From: Rhodospirillales bacterium 24-66-33
GTDB lineage: Bacteria > Pseudomonadota > Alphaproteobacteria > Reyranellales > Reyranellaceae
Reading direction: 5' to 3'
Assembly: GCA_002281855.1 (NCBI GenBank)
Contig: NCHQ01000005.1
Coordinates: forward strand, 240,077 to 304,076
DNA length: 64,000 nt
The notes beneath the pieces were generated by a model. That model saw only the letters and a list, made by a program, of their open reading frames with translations. It had not been told where the DNA came from and did not search any database. Of this stretch, positions 30,706 through 39,728 are shown in pieces. The translations under genes were made by a program, and so were the position numbers. The stretch's first letter is position 1. Each line of letters starts with the position of its first letter.

Positions 30706-32217
30706 ATGACGGCCCCGCTCACCATTCGACTGCATCCCGCCGACAATGTCGTCGTGGCGCGCATGGACATCCTGCCCGGCACGAACGTCGAGGGAGACGT
30801 GGCGGCGGCCACGCGCGTGCCGCCCGGTCACAAGATTCTCACGCGGCCGGTCAAGAAAGGCGAGCCGCTGCGCAAGTACAATCAGATCATCGGGTTCGCG
30901 ACCGAAGACCTCCCGCCCGGGACGCACATTCATACGCACAACTGCGTCATGGGCGAGTTCGAGCGCGACTATGCCTTCTGTGCCGATGCACTTCCGACCG
31001 ACTTGATCGTGCCGCCGGCGACCTTCCAAGGGTACCGCCGCACCGACGGGCGGGCCGCGACACGCAACTACATCGGCATCGTGACCACGGTGAACTGTTC
31101 GGCTGCGACCAGCCGCATGATCGCCTCGAGGCTCGCGCCGGTGCTGGCGCAGTTTCCGAACATCGACGGCGTCGTGCCGCTCACGCATGGGGGTGGCTGC
31201 GGCATGGCGGCGTCGGGCCTCGAGATGGATGTGCTGCGCCGGACGCTCGCGGGGTATGTCCGGCATCCCAATATGGCCGCGGTCGTGGTGCTCGGCCTCG
31301 GCTGCGAAACCAATCAGATATCCGGCCTGATGACGGCCGAGGGGCTGAAGGAAGGGCCGAAGCTCATTCCTCTGGCGATCCAGGACGAGGGCGGCGTGTC
31401 CAGGACGGTGATGCGCGCCGTCGATTTTCTGAAGGAGATCCTGCCCGACGCGAACGACGTGAAGCGTGTGCCGATCCCGGCGAGCGAGCTCATCCTCGCG
31501 CTGCAGTGCGGCGGATCCGACGGCTATTCGGGCATCTCGGCCAATCCGGCCCTCGGTGCGGCGGTCGATCTTCTGGTGCGCAACGGCGGGACGGCGGTTC
31601 TCTCGGAAACCCCGGAAATCTATGGCGCGGAGCATCTGCTGACCCGGCGCGCGGTCAGCCGCGAGGTCGGCGAGAAGATCGTGGAGCGCATCCGCTGGTG
31701 GGAGGATCACTGCGCCCGAACTGGCGGTGAGATGAACAACAATCCATCGCCCGGCAACAAGGCGGGCGGGCTCACCACCATTCTCGAGAAATCCCTGGGC
31801 GCGGTGGCCAAGGGCGGCACCACCAATCTGGTGGACGTCTACAAGTACGCGGAGCCGATCACCGCCAAGGGCTTCGTCTACATGGACTCGCCCGGCTACG
31901 ACCCGGTGTCGGCAACGGGGCAGGTCGCGGGCGGCGCCAATGTGCTGTGTTTCACGACGGGGCGCGGCAGCGTGTTCGGCTGCAAGCCGACGCCTTCACT
32001 CAAGCTTGCGACGAATACCTCGCTCTATCGGCGCATGACTGACGACATGGACATCAACTGCGGGACGATCGTCGACGGCGAGGAGACGATCCAGGAAAAC
32101 GGCCGCCGCATCTTCGATCTTATTCTCGCCACGGCCTCGGGGCAGAAAACCAAGTCTGAAATTCTCGGTATCGGGGACGACGAGTTCGAGCCGTGGAAGA
32201 TTGGCGCAACAATGTAG
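30706..32217 (+). CDS. UxaA-family altronate/galactarate-type dehydratase
   Basis: A 503-residue full-length UxaA/GarD-type hydro-lyase. The N-terminal SAF domain (residues 1 to about 90) is joined to the C-terminal dehydratase domain (about 105-500). That domain has THGGGCGMA and conserved Cys in GLGCETN, likely iron ligands. Relatives dehydrate altronate or galactarate, or act on sulfolactate (SuyAB), so the sugar-acid substrate is open. GGAGGAGA before ATG 30706 is better placed than the signal for ATG 30670. No other uronate genes are adjacent. Confidence 0.87.
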   Translation: MTAPLTIRLHPADNVVVARMDILPGTNVEGDVAAATRVPPGHKILTRPVKKGEPLRKYNQIIGFATEDLPPGTHIHTHNCVMGEFERDYAFCADALPTDLIVPPATFQGYRRTDGRAATRNYIGIVTTVNCSAATSRMIASRLAPVLAQFPNIDGVVPLTHGGGCGMAASGLEMDVLRRTLAGYVRHPNMAAVVVLGLGCETNQISGLMTAEGLKEGPKLIPLAIQDEGGVSRTVMRAVDFLKEILPDANDVKRVPIPASELILALQCGGSDGYSGISANPALGAAVDLLVRNGGTAVLSETPEIYGAEHLLTRRAVSREVGEKIVERIRWWEDHCARTGGEMNNNPSPGNKAGGLTTILEKSLGAVAKGGTTNLVDVYKYAEPITAKGFVYMDSPGYDPVSATGQVAGGANVLCFTTGRGSVFGCKPTPSLKLATNTSLYRRMTDDMDINCGTIVDGEETIQENGRRIFDLILATASGQKTKSEILGIGDDEFEPWKIGATM

Positions 32218-32431
32218 AAGATCTTCGGGAGCCATTTTGAGGTGGGCACGTTACGTCCTTCATATGCGATCCTACGACTCCGAACTTGGCCATGCTTTGC
32301 CGGTCCGGCCCGCCGCGGCCCCGGATTTCCCCGCGAGCTTTCACCCCAAATTCCAGGTTGTCGAAGGCGGTAGCCGCGAGCGCTCCGCCAGCGCGCATTT
32401 GTGTGCTCGTTCAACTGCCCAGGAGAGAGAG
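32218..32431. other. Long leader region of the cold shock gene
   Basis: These 214 bases between the dehydratase and the cold shock gene hold no convincing gene. The length suits the long 5' leader usual for cspA-type mRNAs. The strong purine-rich AGGAGAGAGAG sits directly before the ATG. Confidence 0.4.
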
Positions 32432-32638
32432 ATGGCTACAGGCACGGTCAAATGGTTCAATGGAACCAAGGGCTTTGGCTTCATTCAGCCGGACGACGGC
32501 GGCAAGGACGTGTTCGTCCATATCAGCGCGGTCGAACGCTCGGGGCTGAACGGCCTGAACGAAGGCCAGAAGATCGGCTACGAGATAGCCACCGAACGCG
32601 GCCGCTCGGCTGCGGTCAACCTCAAGACGGCCGACTAG
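32432..32638 (+). CDS. Cold shock domain protein
   Basis: A 68-residue CspA-family OB-fold protein. RNP1 (KGFGFIQP, about residues 13-20) and RNP2 (DVFVHIS, about 26-32) are intact. It binds single-stranded RNA or DNA and acts as an RNA chaperone in the cytoplasm. The acetyltransferase gene starts 3 bp after its stop, and the amidase 10 bp after that, so the three probably form one operon. This is one of two csp genes in the window. Confidence 0.95.
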   Translation: MATGTVKWFNGTKGFGFIQPDDGGKDVFVHISAVERSGLNGLNEGQKIGYEIATERGRSAAVNLKTAD

Positions 32639-32641
32639 CGC

Positions 32642-33100
32642 ATGAGAGTCGTTCCCCTCGTCGAGCGTCCCACCCTGGCCGAGCAGGTGTCCGTCTGGGG
32701 CTTCGACGAGTGGGGACACCTCAATCCCGGGCAGACGCTCGACGAGCGTCGGGCCAAGGTTCAGGGCAAGATGAACGTCGATCGGGTGCCGATCGCCTTC
32801 GTCGCCCTCGATGACGACGGTGGGATCGTCGGCACCGCCTCCCTGATCTTCGATGATCTCGAAGACGATCCGCGCAATCCCTGGCTCGCAAGCGTCTACG
32901 TGCCGCCGGCGCATCGCCAGCGGGGCATAGCCTCGGCGCTGGTGAGCGCGGTCGAGGCAGCGGCGCGGCGCATCGGATACGACCGGCTCTACCTGTTCAC
33001 GACTTCGGCCGCTGCGCTCTATGAGCGCCTGGGCTGGACGGCGCTTGAGCGGCGCGACTATCGCGGCGAACATATCCAGATCATGGAGAAGTCGCTGTGA
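32642..33100 (+). CDS. GNAT-family N-acetyltransferase
   Basis: A 152-residue acetyl-CoA-dependent acetyltransferase. The acetyl-CoA pyrophosphate-binding loop is the RQRGIA segment of HRQRGIASALV (about residues 98-108), preceded by the ASVYVPPA strand. The C-terminal LYERLGW motif is typical. The acceptor is unknown. It is sandwiched between a cold shock gene (3 bp) and an amidase (10 bp). Confidence 0.88.
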   Translation: MRVVPLVERPTLAEQVSVWGFDEWGHLNPGQTLDERRAKVQGKMNVDRVPIAFVALDDDGGIVGTASLIFDDLEDDPRNPWLASVYVPPAHRQRGIASALVSAVEAAARRIGYDRLYLFTTSAAALYERLGWTALERRDYRGEHIQIMEKSL

Positions 33101-33110
33101 GGGAGTCCGC

Positions 33111-34505
33111 ATGCCAGCCGACCTGCATTATCTGTCGCTCGACGAGGTCGCGCGGCGCCTGAAGGCGCGAAAGCTCTCGTCCGTCGAGCTGACCCTTTCC
33201 CTCCTCGACCGCATCGACAAGGTCGATCCTGGACTCCGGAGCTACGCGACTGTCACGGCTGATCGCGCCCTGGCGGATGCGGCCCGCCTCGATGAAGAGA
33301 CCGGCGCCGGCACCTCGCGGGGGCCGCTGCATGGCGTGCCGATCGCGGTCAAGGATCTGTGCAACACCGAGGGCGTGCCGACGGCGGCCGGCATGGTGAT
33401 CCATCGCGACAACGTTCCATCACGCGATGCAACGGTGGTTGCCCGTCTCAAGCAGGCGGGCGCGGTGATCCTCGGCAAGCTGCAGATGACCGAGGGGGCT
33501 TATGGCGCGCATCATCCCGCCATCCCCGCGCCCCTCAATCCCTGGAACCCTGCCTACTGGACGGGCTCGTCCTCGTCTGGGTCCGGCGCGGCTACGGCGG
33601 CCGGGCTCTGCTTCGCCTCCTTGGGCTCCGATACCGGCGGCTCGATCCGTTTTCCCTCGACCATGAACGGCCTGTCGGGTTTGAAGCCCACCTGGGGGCG
33701 CGTGAGCCGCGCCGGCGTCTTCCCGCTGGCGGAGTCCCTCGACCATATCGGCCCGATGGCCCGCAGCGCCCTCGACGCCGCGATCGTGCTCGGCGTGATC
33801 GCGGGTGCCGATCCGGACGACCCGACCTCTGTCGGCCTGCCGGTTCCAGACTATGCAGCGTCGGTCGACCAGGGCGTCCGGGGCAGGCGTATCGGGTTGC
33901 CCTCCAACCTGCATGGGCTCGACGAGGACTCCGGGCGCGCCCTCGACGTCGCCGTCGAGGTGCTGCAGAAGGCGGGTGCGACGATCGTCGACGTGAAGCT
34001 GCCCGACGGTTTCGACCAGGGCGCGCGCGACTGGGTGCCGCTTTGCGGCGTCGAGGCGGCGCTGGCCCATGACGCCACCTATCCGTTGCGGGCTTCCGAA
34101 TACGGCCCGGTCCTGTCCGGCCTGCTCGACCAGGGACGTCGTCTCTCGGCCGTGGAGTTTGCCCGCATGCAGTTGCGCCGTGCGGCACTCACCGGCGAAC
34201 TCAATCGCCTGCTGGGATCGGTCGATCTGCTCCTGATGCCGGTGATGGCCAGGGCCGTGTGGTCGACCGAGGCTCTGCTGGCGGCCGGGCGCGATCCGGA
34301 AGCCGTTGCGGGACGGTTGCGCTATACGGCGCCTTTCGATCTCAGCGGCCATCCGACATTGACCCTTCCCGGCGGTATGAGCGCCGAGGGCGTGCCGGTG
34401 GGCTTCCAGATCGTGGCGAGAGGCTTCGAGGAAGGTGCCATTCTCGCGGCGGGACACGCCTATCAGCAGGAGACCGACTGGCATATAAGGCGACCGCCGC
34501 TGTAG
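33111..34505 (+). CDS. Amidase signature family protein
   Basis: A 464-residue Ser-cis-Ser-Lys amidase. Lys81 is in PIAVKDL, the cis-Ser in SSSSGSG (153-156) and the nucleophile Ser178 in GSDTGGSIR. These enzymes hydrolyse carbon-nitrogen amide bonds; relatives include GatA, nicotinamidase-like and aryl-amide hydrolases. No gatB or gatC is nearby, so it is not a tRNA amidotransferase subunit. ATG 33111 is supported by GGGAG 5 bases upstream and by tight coupling to the GNAT gene. Confidence 0.9.
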   Translation: MPADLHYLSLDEVARRLKARKLSSVELTLSLLDRIDKVDPGLRSYATVTADRALADAARLDEETGAGTSRGPLHGVPIAVKDLCNTEGVPTAAGMVIHRDNVPSRDATVVARLKQAGAVILGKLQMTEGAYGAHHPAIPAPLNPWNPAYWTGSSSSGSGAATAAGLCFASLGSDTGGSIRFPSTMNGLSGLKPTWGRVSRAGVFPLAESLDHIGPMARSALDAAIVLGVIAGADPDDPTSVGLPVPDYAASVDQGVRGRRIGLPSNLHGLDEDSGRALDVAVEVLQKAGATIVDVKLPDGFDQGARDWVPLCGVEAALAHDATYPLRASEYGPVLSGLLDQGRRLSAVEFARMQLRRAALTGELNRLLGSVDLLLMPVMARAVWSTEALLAAGRDPEAVAGRLRYTAPFDLSGHPTLTLPGGMSAEGVPVGFQIVARGFEEGAILAAGHAYQQETDWHIRRPPL

Positions 34506-34592
34506 CGATGCCGCGGGCAGGGCGCGTGGACGCTGAATCTCCTTTCATTTATAGTGTTTCTATCGCCCGCCCCAGGATATCCCAGCCGCGCA

Positions 34593-36707
34593 ATGCCAAG
34601 CCCCTTCGCGAAAAATTTGCGGCTGCGTCCCAGCATCCTCACGCTGTTCATTCTGCTGACGGTGCCGGTCTTCTTCGCCATCGTGGCGGTGAACTACGTC
34701 TCGAACGAGAAGATCGCCCGCGACAATGCAGACGAGCTGATCGGACGGTTCAGCGTCGAGGCGATCGAGAACATCCAGCACCTGTTCAACCCCATCAAGT
34801 CGCTGGTCCGCAGCGCCGCCGCGATCGGCGCGGAACAGCCCGGCTTCTTCGAGGAGAACCGCTCGCTGAAGTATCTCTTCAGCATCCTGCAGCACAGCGA
34901 TCGCATCATCAGCATGTATGTCGGCCTGAACGACGGCTCCTTTCGCCAGGCCCGGCAGATCGATCCCGCCGTCGAGATTCAGGGCAAACTTCCGCCTCCG
35001 GGCACGCGTTACGCTGATCGATGGATCGCGCCGCAGCGCGGTTCGGCTCCCATCGACCACTATCTGTTCCTCGATGCGGATCGCAAGGAGCTCGGCATTT
35101 CCGAGCAGACCACCTCCTACGATCCGCGCGCGCGCCTGTGGTACCGCACGGCGCAGCAGAGCCGTGAGCTGTCGGTCAGCGACGTCGACGTCTTCGCGAC
35201 CCTGGGGCTCGTCGGCTTCACCGTCGGTGCACCGTTCTATGTCGACGGTACGTTGCGCGGCGTCGCGGCCGCCGACATCACGCTCGACGGGCTCTCCAAC
35301 TATCTCGCGGAGCGCAAGATCAGCCCGGGCACGCAGTCCTACATTCTCGACCATCAGGGCCGGGTCATCGCCAATTCCGAGCGCGTCAGGACCTACGCCA
35401 GTCACAATGGCAGGGTCGAACTGCAGCACATCACGTCGCTCGGCGATGAGTTGCCGGCGATCGCGTTCAGTTTCAGGCCGCGCGGCAACGAAAAGATGTT
35501 CTCCTTCGCGCATGGCGGGCAGGACTATGTCGCGAGGCTCGCGACCCTTCCTCCAGAGTTCGGCAAGAGGTGGCAGCTCTTCGTGATAACGCCTCTGGCC
35601 GACTTCACCAGCGCGTTCGACGAGCAGAACAAGCGCCTGGCCCTGTTCGGCGCGATCGCAATCGTCATTCAGATCTGCATCATCTATTTCCTGTCCAGCG
35701 TCGTCTCGACCCCGCTGGAGCGGCTCGCGCTCAAGGTGACGAATATCCAGGATCTGGAGGGCGACAATCTTCCGCCGCTGAAGTCGCCGATCCGCGAGGT
35801 TGCGGTCCTCGCGCGCGCCATCGACACGCTGGACTCCGCGGTGAAGTCGTTTGCGGCTTTCGTGCCCGTGGGCCTCGTGCGCCAGCTCCTCGACTCGGAG
35901 CAGAGGCTGGTGCTGGGCGGCCATAGCCGCTTCCTCACGATCTTCTTCTCCGATCTCGAGGGCTTCTCGACCCTGTCGGAGGAGGTGCCGTCGCAGGAGC
36001 TGTTGCTTCGCGTCTCGGCCTATCTCGGCGTGGTGACCCATGCGGTCAACATGGAGCATGGCACGATCGACAAGTTCATCGGTGACGGCGTCATGGCCTT
36101 CTGGGGCGCGCCGGCCCTGCTCGAAGACCATGCGCAGAGGTCCTGTTTCGCGGCGCTGCGCATCCGCGAGGGCATGAAGGAGCTGAACGCCAACTGGGAG
36201 GCGGACGGCAAGAAGCCACTGAACGTCCGGATCGGCATCCACAGCGACGCCGTCCTGGTGGGCAATATCGGTTCCAAGGAGCGCATGAGCTACACTGTCA
36301 TGGGCGATGGCGTGAACATCGCGGCGCGCCTGGAGGGCATCAACAAGGAGTACGGCACGGGCATCTGCATCAGCCATGCCGTCTTCAAGGAGGCCGGCGA
36401 GCGGCTTTGCGTGCGGCCGATCGACGATGTCACCGTGAAAGGCCGCCGCTCGAAGATTCCGATCTACGAACTGGTTGGCGCCTACGGGATCGGCCCGGAG
36501 TTCGAACCGGATCAGGCGACCGTTCGCCTCTGCAAACTCACGCGAACCGCCTACAGCGCGCTGGTTGCCGAGGACTATGCGACAGCGCTGGCGCGCTACC
36601 AGGAGATCCTGGTGGAATACCCGGGCGATCCGGTGGCGCGCACGATGGCGACCCGTCTGGCTGCGATCGATCCCTCGCGACTCGTTCCGCTGCAGATGTC
36701 GCGCTGA
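34593..36707 (+). CDS. Membrane class III adenylate cyclase with a Cache-type sensor
   Basis: A 704-residue membrane protein. A TM helix (about 13-33) and a large extracytoplasmic Cache-type sensor (about 35-340) come first. A second TM (about 345-370) and HAMP-like linker follow. The class III catalytic domain (about 435-600) has FSDLEGFS and DKFIGDGVMAFWG, whose Asp residues bind metal. The Lys of DKFIGD together with Thr in SYTVMGDGVN is the adenylate-cyclase pairing seen in class IIIb enzymes. A helical, TPR-like tail ends it. It makes cAMP in response to an external ligand. It is the first gene of a tight operon with a methyltransferase and ABC proteins. Confidence 0.88.
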   Translation: MPSPFAKNLRLRPSILTLFILLTVPVFFAIVAVNYVSNEKIARDNADELIGRFSVEAIENIQHLFNPIKSLVRSAAAIGAEQPGFFEENRSLKYLFSILQHSDRIISMYVGLNDGSFRQARQIDPAVEIQGKLPPPGTRYADRWIAPQRGSAPIDHYLFLDADRKELGISEQTTSYDPRARLWYRTAQQSRELSVSDVDVFATLGLVGFTVGAPFYVDGTLRGVAAADITLDGLSNYLAERKISPGTQSYILDHQGRVIANSERVRTYASHNGRVELQHITSLGDELPAIAFSFRPRGNEKMFSFAHGGQDYVARLATLPPEFGKRWQLFVITPLADFTSAFDEQNKRLALFGAIAIVIQICIIYFLSSVVSTPLERLALKVTNIQDLEGDNLPPLKSPIREVAVLARAIDTLDSAVKSFAAFVPVGLVRQLLDSEQRLVLGGHSRFLTIFFSDLEGFSTLSEEVPSQELLLRVSAYLGVVTHAVNMEHGTIDKFIGDGVMAFWGAPALLEDHAQRSCFAALRIREGMKELNANWEADGKKPLNVRIGIHSDAVLVGNIGSKERMSYTVMGDGVNIAARLEGINKEYGTGICISHAVFKEAGERLCVRPIDDVTVKGRRSKIPIYELVGAYGIGPEFEPDQATVRLCKLTRTAYSALVAEDYATALARYQEILVEYPGDPVARTMATRLAAIDPSRLVPLQMSR

Positions 36708-36710
36708 TCG

Positions 36711-37403
36711 ATGTTCGACGCTCGCAAGTCCTCTCCGGCGGTCGCGGCGCTGCGGCCGAGTGAATATACGGCTGCGCTGGTGCAGGCGCTTCGTGCGGAA
36801 CCGAGCCGCGTCCGCGGTGTCCGCGCGCTCGAAATCGGCTGCGGCAGCGGCGTGGTCCTGGCGGTGCTGGGCGACCTCGGTGCCGCCTCCCTCTGCGGGG
36901 TCGACATCGAAGACGACGCCATCGCGATCGGGCGTGCACTTCTGCAGGACCTCGGCCACGAGGCGGAAATCCATCGCGGCGACATGTGGCTGCCGGTGGC
37001 GGGGCGGCGCTTCGACCTGATCGTTGCCAACCTGCCGCATTTTCCGATGGATCATTTCGAAGTGGCCGGACGGCTGTCGACCTGGAGCTCCGGCGGCATC
37101 GACGGCCGCGACCTGCTCGATCCGTTCCTCGAGGGCCTGTCAGATCATCTCGCGGTCAACGGGCGTGCCCTCATCACCCACAACGCCTTTGTCGGTGTCG
37201 AGCACTCGCGCCGCATTCTCGAACGCTACGGTCTCGTGCTTCACATCGTGAGTACCGTCCTGGTCCATATCGCCAACGAAAAGATCGATCTGATGACACC
37301 TTCCATTCTACGCGCGGAGGAGGGTCGCTCCGTCCATCGCTACGGGCCGCATGCCTTCGCCGACATGCACATCGTGGAAATCGCCGCCGGGCCGCGAGGC
37401 TGA
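36711..37403 (+). CDS. SAM-dependent methyltransferase (PrmC/HemK-like fold)
   Basis: A 230-residue class I methyltransferase. Motif I, ALEIGCGSG, is at about 39-47, and the acidic motif II is GVDIED. The NPPY catalytic motif of PrmC/HemK-type N-methyltransferases is replaced by NLPH (107-110), so glutamine methylation of release factors is unlikely. It lies 3 bp after the cyclase and 1 bp before the fused ABC gene, indicating co-translation. The substrate is unknown; a small molecule imported by the ABC system is an attractive guess, but only a guess. Confidence 0.75.
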   Translation: MFDARKSSPAVAALRPSEYTAALVQALRAEPSRVRGVRALEIGCGSGVVLAVLGDLGAASLCGVDIEDDAIAIGRALLQDLGHEAEIHRGDMWLPVAGRRFDLIVANLPHFPMDHFEVAGRLSTWSSGGIDGRDLLDPFLEGLSDHLAVNGRALITHNAFVGVEHSRRILERYGLVLHIVSTVLVHIANEKIDLMTPSILRAEEGRSVHRYGPHAFADMHIVEIAAGPRG

Positions 37404-37404
37404 C

Positions 37405-39075
37405 ATGACTTCGCGTCGCGTTCTGTCCTTCGTGTTCGCCTGGCTCGTTCTGCTGGTCGGCCTGCCGGTGCGTGCCGAAACGCCCGATGTCGCCTTGGCC
37501 AAGCTGATCGATGAGGCGCGTGCCGCCGCTGCGGTCCCCGGCGCCTGCGAGCAGCCCGGCCTCGACCGGCTGGTCCGCATCTTCTGCGACGGCAAGATCC
37601 GCGTCGGCGTGCGCGAATACTATCCGCTGTTCGGAACCCGCGAGGGCCAGAACCGCCTGGGCTACGACGTCGATGTGGCGCGCGAGATTGCCAAGCATCT
37701 CGGCGTCGAACCGGCCTTCACCCGCGTCAATGCCGCGAGCCGCATCCCCCTGCTCGCCGACGACAAGATCGACCTGACGATCGCGACCATGGGGCACAAT
37801 ACCCAGCGCGACGGCCAGGTGCGCTTCATCCGCCCGCACTATTACCGGTCGGAGACGATCATCGTCGGGCCCAAGGAACTCGCGATCAAGGGTTGGCCCG
37901 ACATCGCCAGCCGTACGATCTGCGTCTCGATCGGCAATGGCTCGAACGCCCAGATCGTCTCGCAAAATGCCCGCCTGATGCTGTTCGACGAGGCGGGCGT
38001 GCTGCCCGACAGGTTGCGCGACGAGACCTGCGTGCTGGCAGCGCAGGACGACAGCTTCTTCGACTACTACTTCACGGAGCCGGCTTTCGCGAAGGCGTAC
38101 GACAGGAAGTTCGGCTTCGCTCAGCTTCCCTGGGGCATGGCCGTGGCCTTGACCGGCAGCGATCGGCTCGCCCGGGCGCTCGACCTGATGAGCCAGATCT
38201 TCCATCGCGACGGCATCTTCCTCGAAGTGGCGAAGCAGAACCGCATCGGTCTCGGCTTTCTCGAGCTCCAGCGCACGGTCTGGAACAGGCCCGACTGCAA
38301 CACCGATACCGGAAGCACAAACCCGGCTTGCGTCCTGCCGGCGCTCAGCGCGGTTCTGCAGCCCACGCCCTTTGCCGGCCAGGTCACCGCCTTCGAGACC
38401 TGGCTGGAGAAGCACACCGGCATCAGCGTGCAGTTCCCGATGTTCAAGACCATGCCGGCCTGGCAGCTGTTCAAGGCGGGAATAGCGAATTCACTGGTGC
38501 TGGTCGTCGGGGCCCTTGGAGCGACGTTGCTGTTTGCCATGGTGCTGGGGGCCCTGCAGAGCTCGCATTCCCTCCTGCTGCGCTGGCCGGCCCGTGCGCT
38601 CACGATCATCCTGCAATCCTCGCCGGTCGTGCTGACCCTCGTCATTTCCGCCGCCGTCGCGCTGGCGCTCTTTCCCTATTCCTCGGCCGTGGCGATCGGC
38701 GCGGCCATCGTGGCACTGGGCCTAATGAACGGCGCCAATGCGGGGCAGGCCATCGGCGAGGCGATGCACACCCTCCAGACCGAACGGGGAGGGGCGCCCG
38801 CGCCCACCGTCGAGCTGTTCGGTCGCGCGGTCAGCCGCTCGGCCACCCAGATCGTGTCCTTTCTCGTCAACGCTGCGAAAGGCACGCCGATCGCGAGCTT
38901 CATCGGCGCGCCCGAGCTTCTGAGCGCGCTCACCGACATCACATCATTCGCCAGCGGCCGTGCCAGCACCTATTCGCTGCTGCTCGTCTTCTATGTCTGC
39001 GTGGTGATGGTCGTGGTCTGGCTGTGCGACAAACTGCGAATCTGGCTCGAACGCCGGCAGACGGTGACGGCATGA
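37405..39075 (+). CDS. Fused amino-acid-type solute-binding protein and ABC permease
   Basis: A 556-residue fusion. A signal peptide (1 to about 23) leads into a periplasmic binding domain of the amino-acid SBP type (about 55-310; IRVGVREYYPLFG and LGYDVDVAREIAK are typical). A C-terminal inner-membrane permease domain follows (about 355-556) with the EAA-like segment AIGEAMHTLQT. Such fusions capture an amino acid or related ligand and pass it directly to the permease. The second permease overlaps its stop codon. No ATP-binding subunit is in the window. Confidence 0.88.
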   Translation: MTSRRVLSFVFAWLVLLVGLPVRAETPDVALAKLIDEARAAAAVPGACEQPGLDRLVRIFCDGKIRVGVREYYPLFGTREGQNRLGYDVDVAREIAKHLGVEPAFTRVNAASRIPLLADDKIDLTIATMGHNTQRDGQVRFIRPHYYRSETIIVGPKELAIKGWPDIASRTICVSIGNGSNAQIVSQNARLMLFDEAGVLPDRLRDETCVLAAQDDSFFDYYFTEPAFAKAYDRKFGFAQLPWGMAVALTGSDRLARALDLMSQIFHRDGIFLEVAKQNRIGLGFLELQRTVWNRPDCNTDTGSTNPACVLPALSAVLQPTPFAGQVTAFETWLEKHTGISVQFPMFKTMPAWQLFKAGIANSLVLVVGALGATLLFAMVLGALQSSHSLLLRWPARALTIILQSSPVVLTLVISAAVALALFPYSSAVAIGAAIVALGLMNGANAGQAIGEAMHTLQTERGGAPAPTVELFGRAVSRSATQIVSFLVNAAKGTPIASFIGAPELLSALTDITSFASGRASTYSLLLVFYVCVVMVVVWLCDKLRIWLERRQTVTA

Positions 39076-39701
39076 ACAAGATCTCTCCTGATTTCGTGCC
39101 GCAGCTGCTGGCCGGCATGGTGGTGAATTTCGAGATCGCGGCCATCGCCCTGCTGATCGGCCTTGCCGTCGGCGGCCTGCTGACGTTGGCGAAGCTGGCA
39201 GGCGGCGTGCGTGGCGCGGTTGCCACGACCCTGATCGGCCTGATGCGGGCGGCGCCGACCTTCGTGGTCATGTTCTTCCTGCTGAACATCATCCCGTCCG
39301 ACGCGACCCTCTTCGGTGTCCCTGTGGCGCCGTCGGGGATCATGACGGTCGCGCTGTCGCTCGTGCCCTATGCCGCGGCCTATGTCGCCGACAATGGCGG
39401 CGAGGCGTTGCGGCAGCTGCGCGACGGCTCGCCGCTCGGGGCGCTGCTGTTCCTGCCAAACGTGACCCGCGCCTTCTTCGTGCTGGTCATGTCCTCCAGC
39501 GCCGGCGCCGCCATCGGCGTGCCCGAGGGGATCGCCGTCATCCTGCGCGAGGCCGAGCTGATGCCGACGCTCGGCGACAAGATGGTCCTGTTCGCCATCG
39601 GCATCCTCTGCTTCGGCATCACCCTGCAGGCCGGCTTCGCGCTGATGCGCCTCCTGCAGCGCCATCTCGGCCGCCTCGCGCTGCGCACCCGCGAAGGATA
39701 G
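39072..39701 (+). CDS. Amino-acid-type ABC transporter permease
   Basis: A 209-residue inner-membrane permease with about five helices. The EAA-like loop includes NGGEALRQLRDGSPLGALLFLPN. Its ATGA start overlaps the stop of the fused binding protein/permease, so the two are translationally coupled and probably form the heterodimeric membrane core. The energising ATPase must be encoded elsewhere, if the system is active. Confidence 0.86.
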   Translation: MNKISPDFVPQLLAGMVVNFEIAAIALLIGLAVGGLLTLAKLAGGVRGAVATTLIGLMRAAPTFVVMFFLLNIIPSDATLFGVPVAPSGIMTVALSLVPYAAAYVADNGGEALRQLRDGSPLGALLFLPNVTRAFFVLVMSSSAGAAIGVPEGIAVILREAELMPTLGDKMVLFAIGILCFGITLQAGFALMRLLQRHLGRLALRTREG

Positions 39702-39728
39702 TCTCCAGATCCAGGCGCGAGGAGGAAG

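Noticed and set aside
34560..37055. An 831-codon minus-strand frame opposite the cyclase and methyltransferase
   Set aside because: Arg/Asp-rich shadow translation; the plus strand has complete conserved domains.
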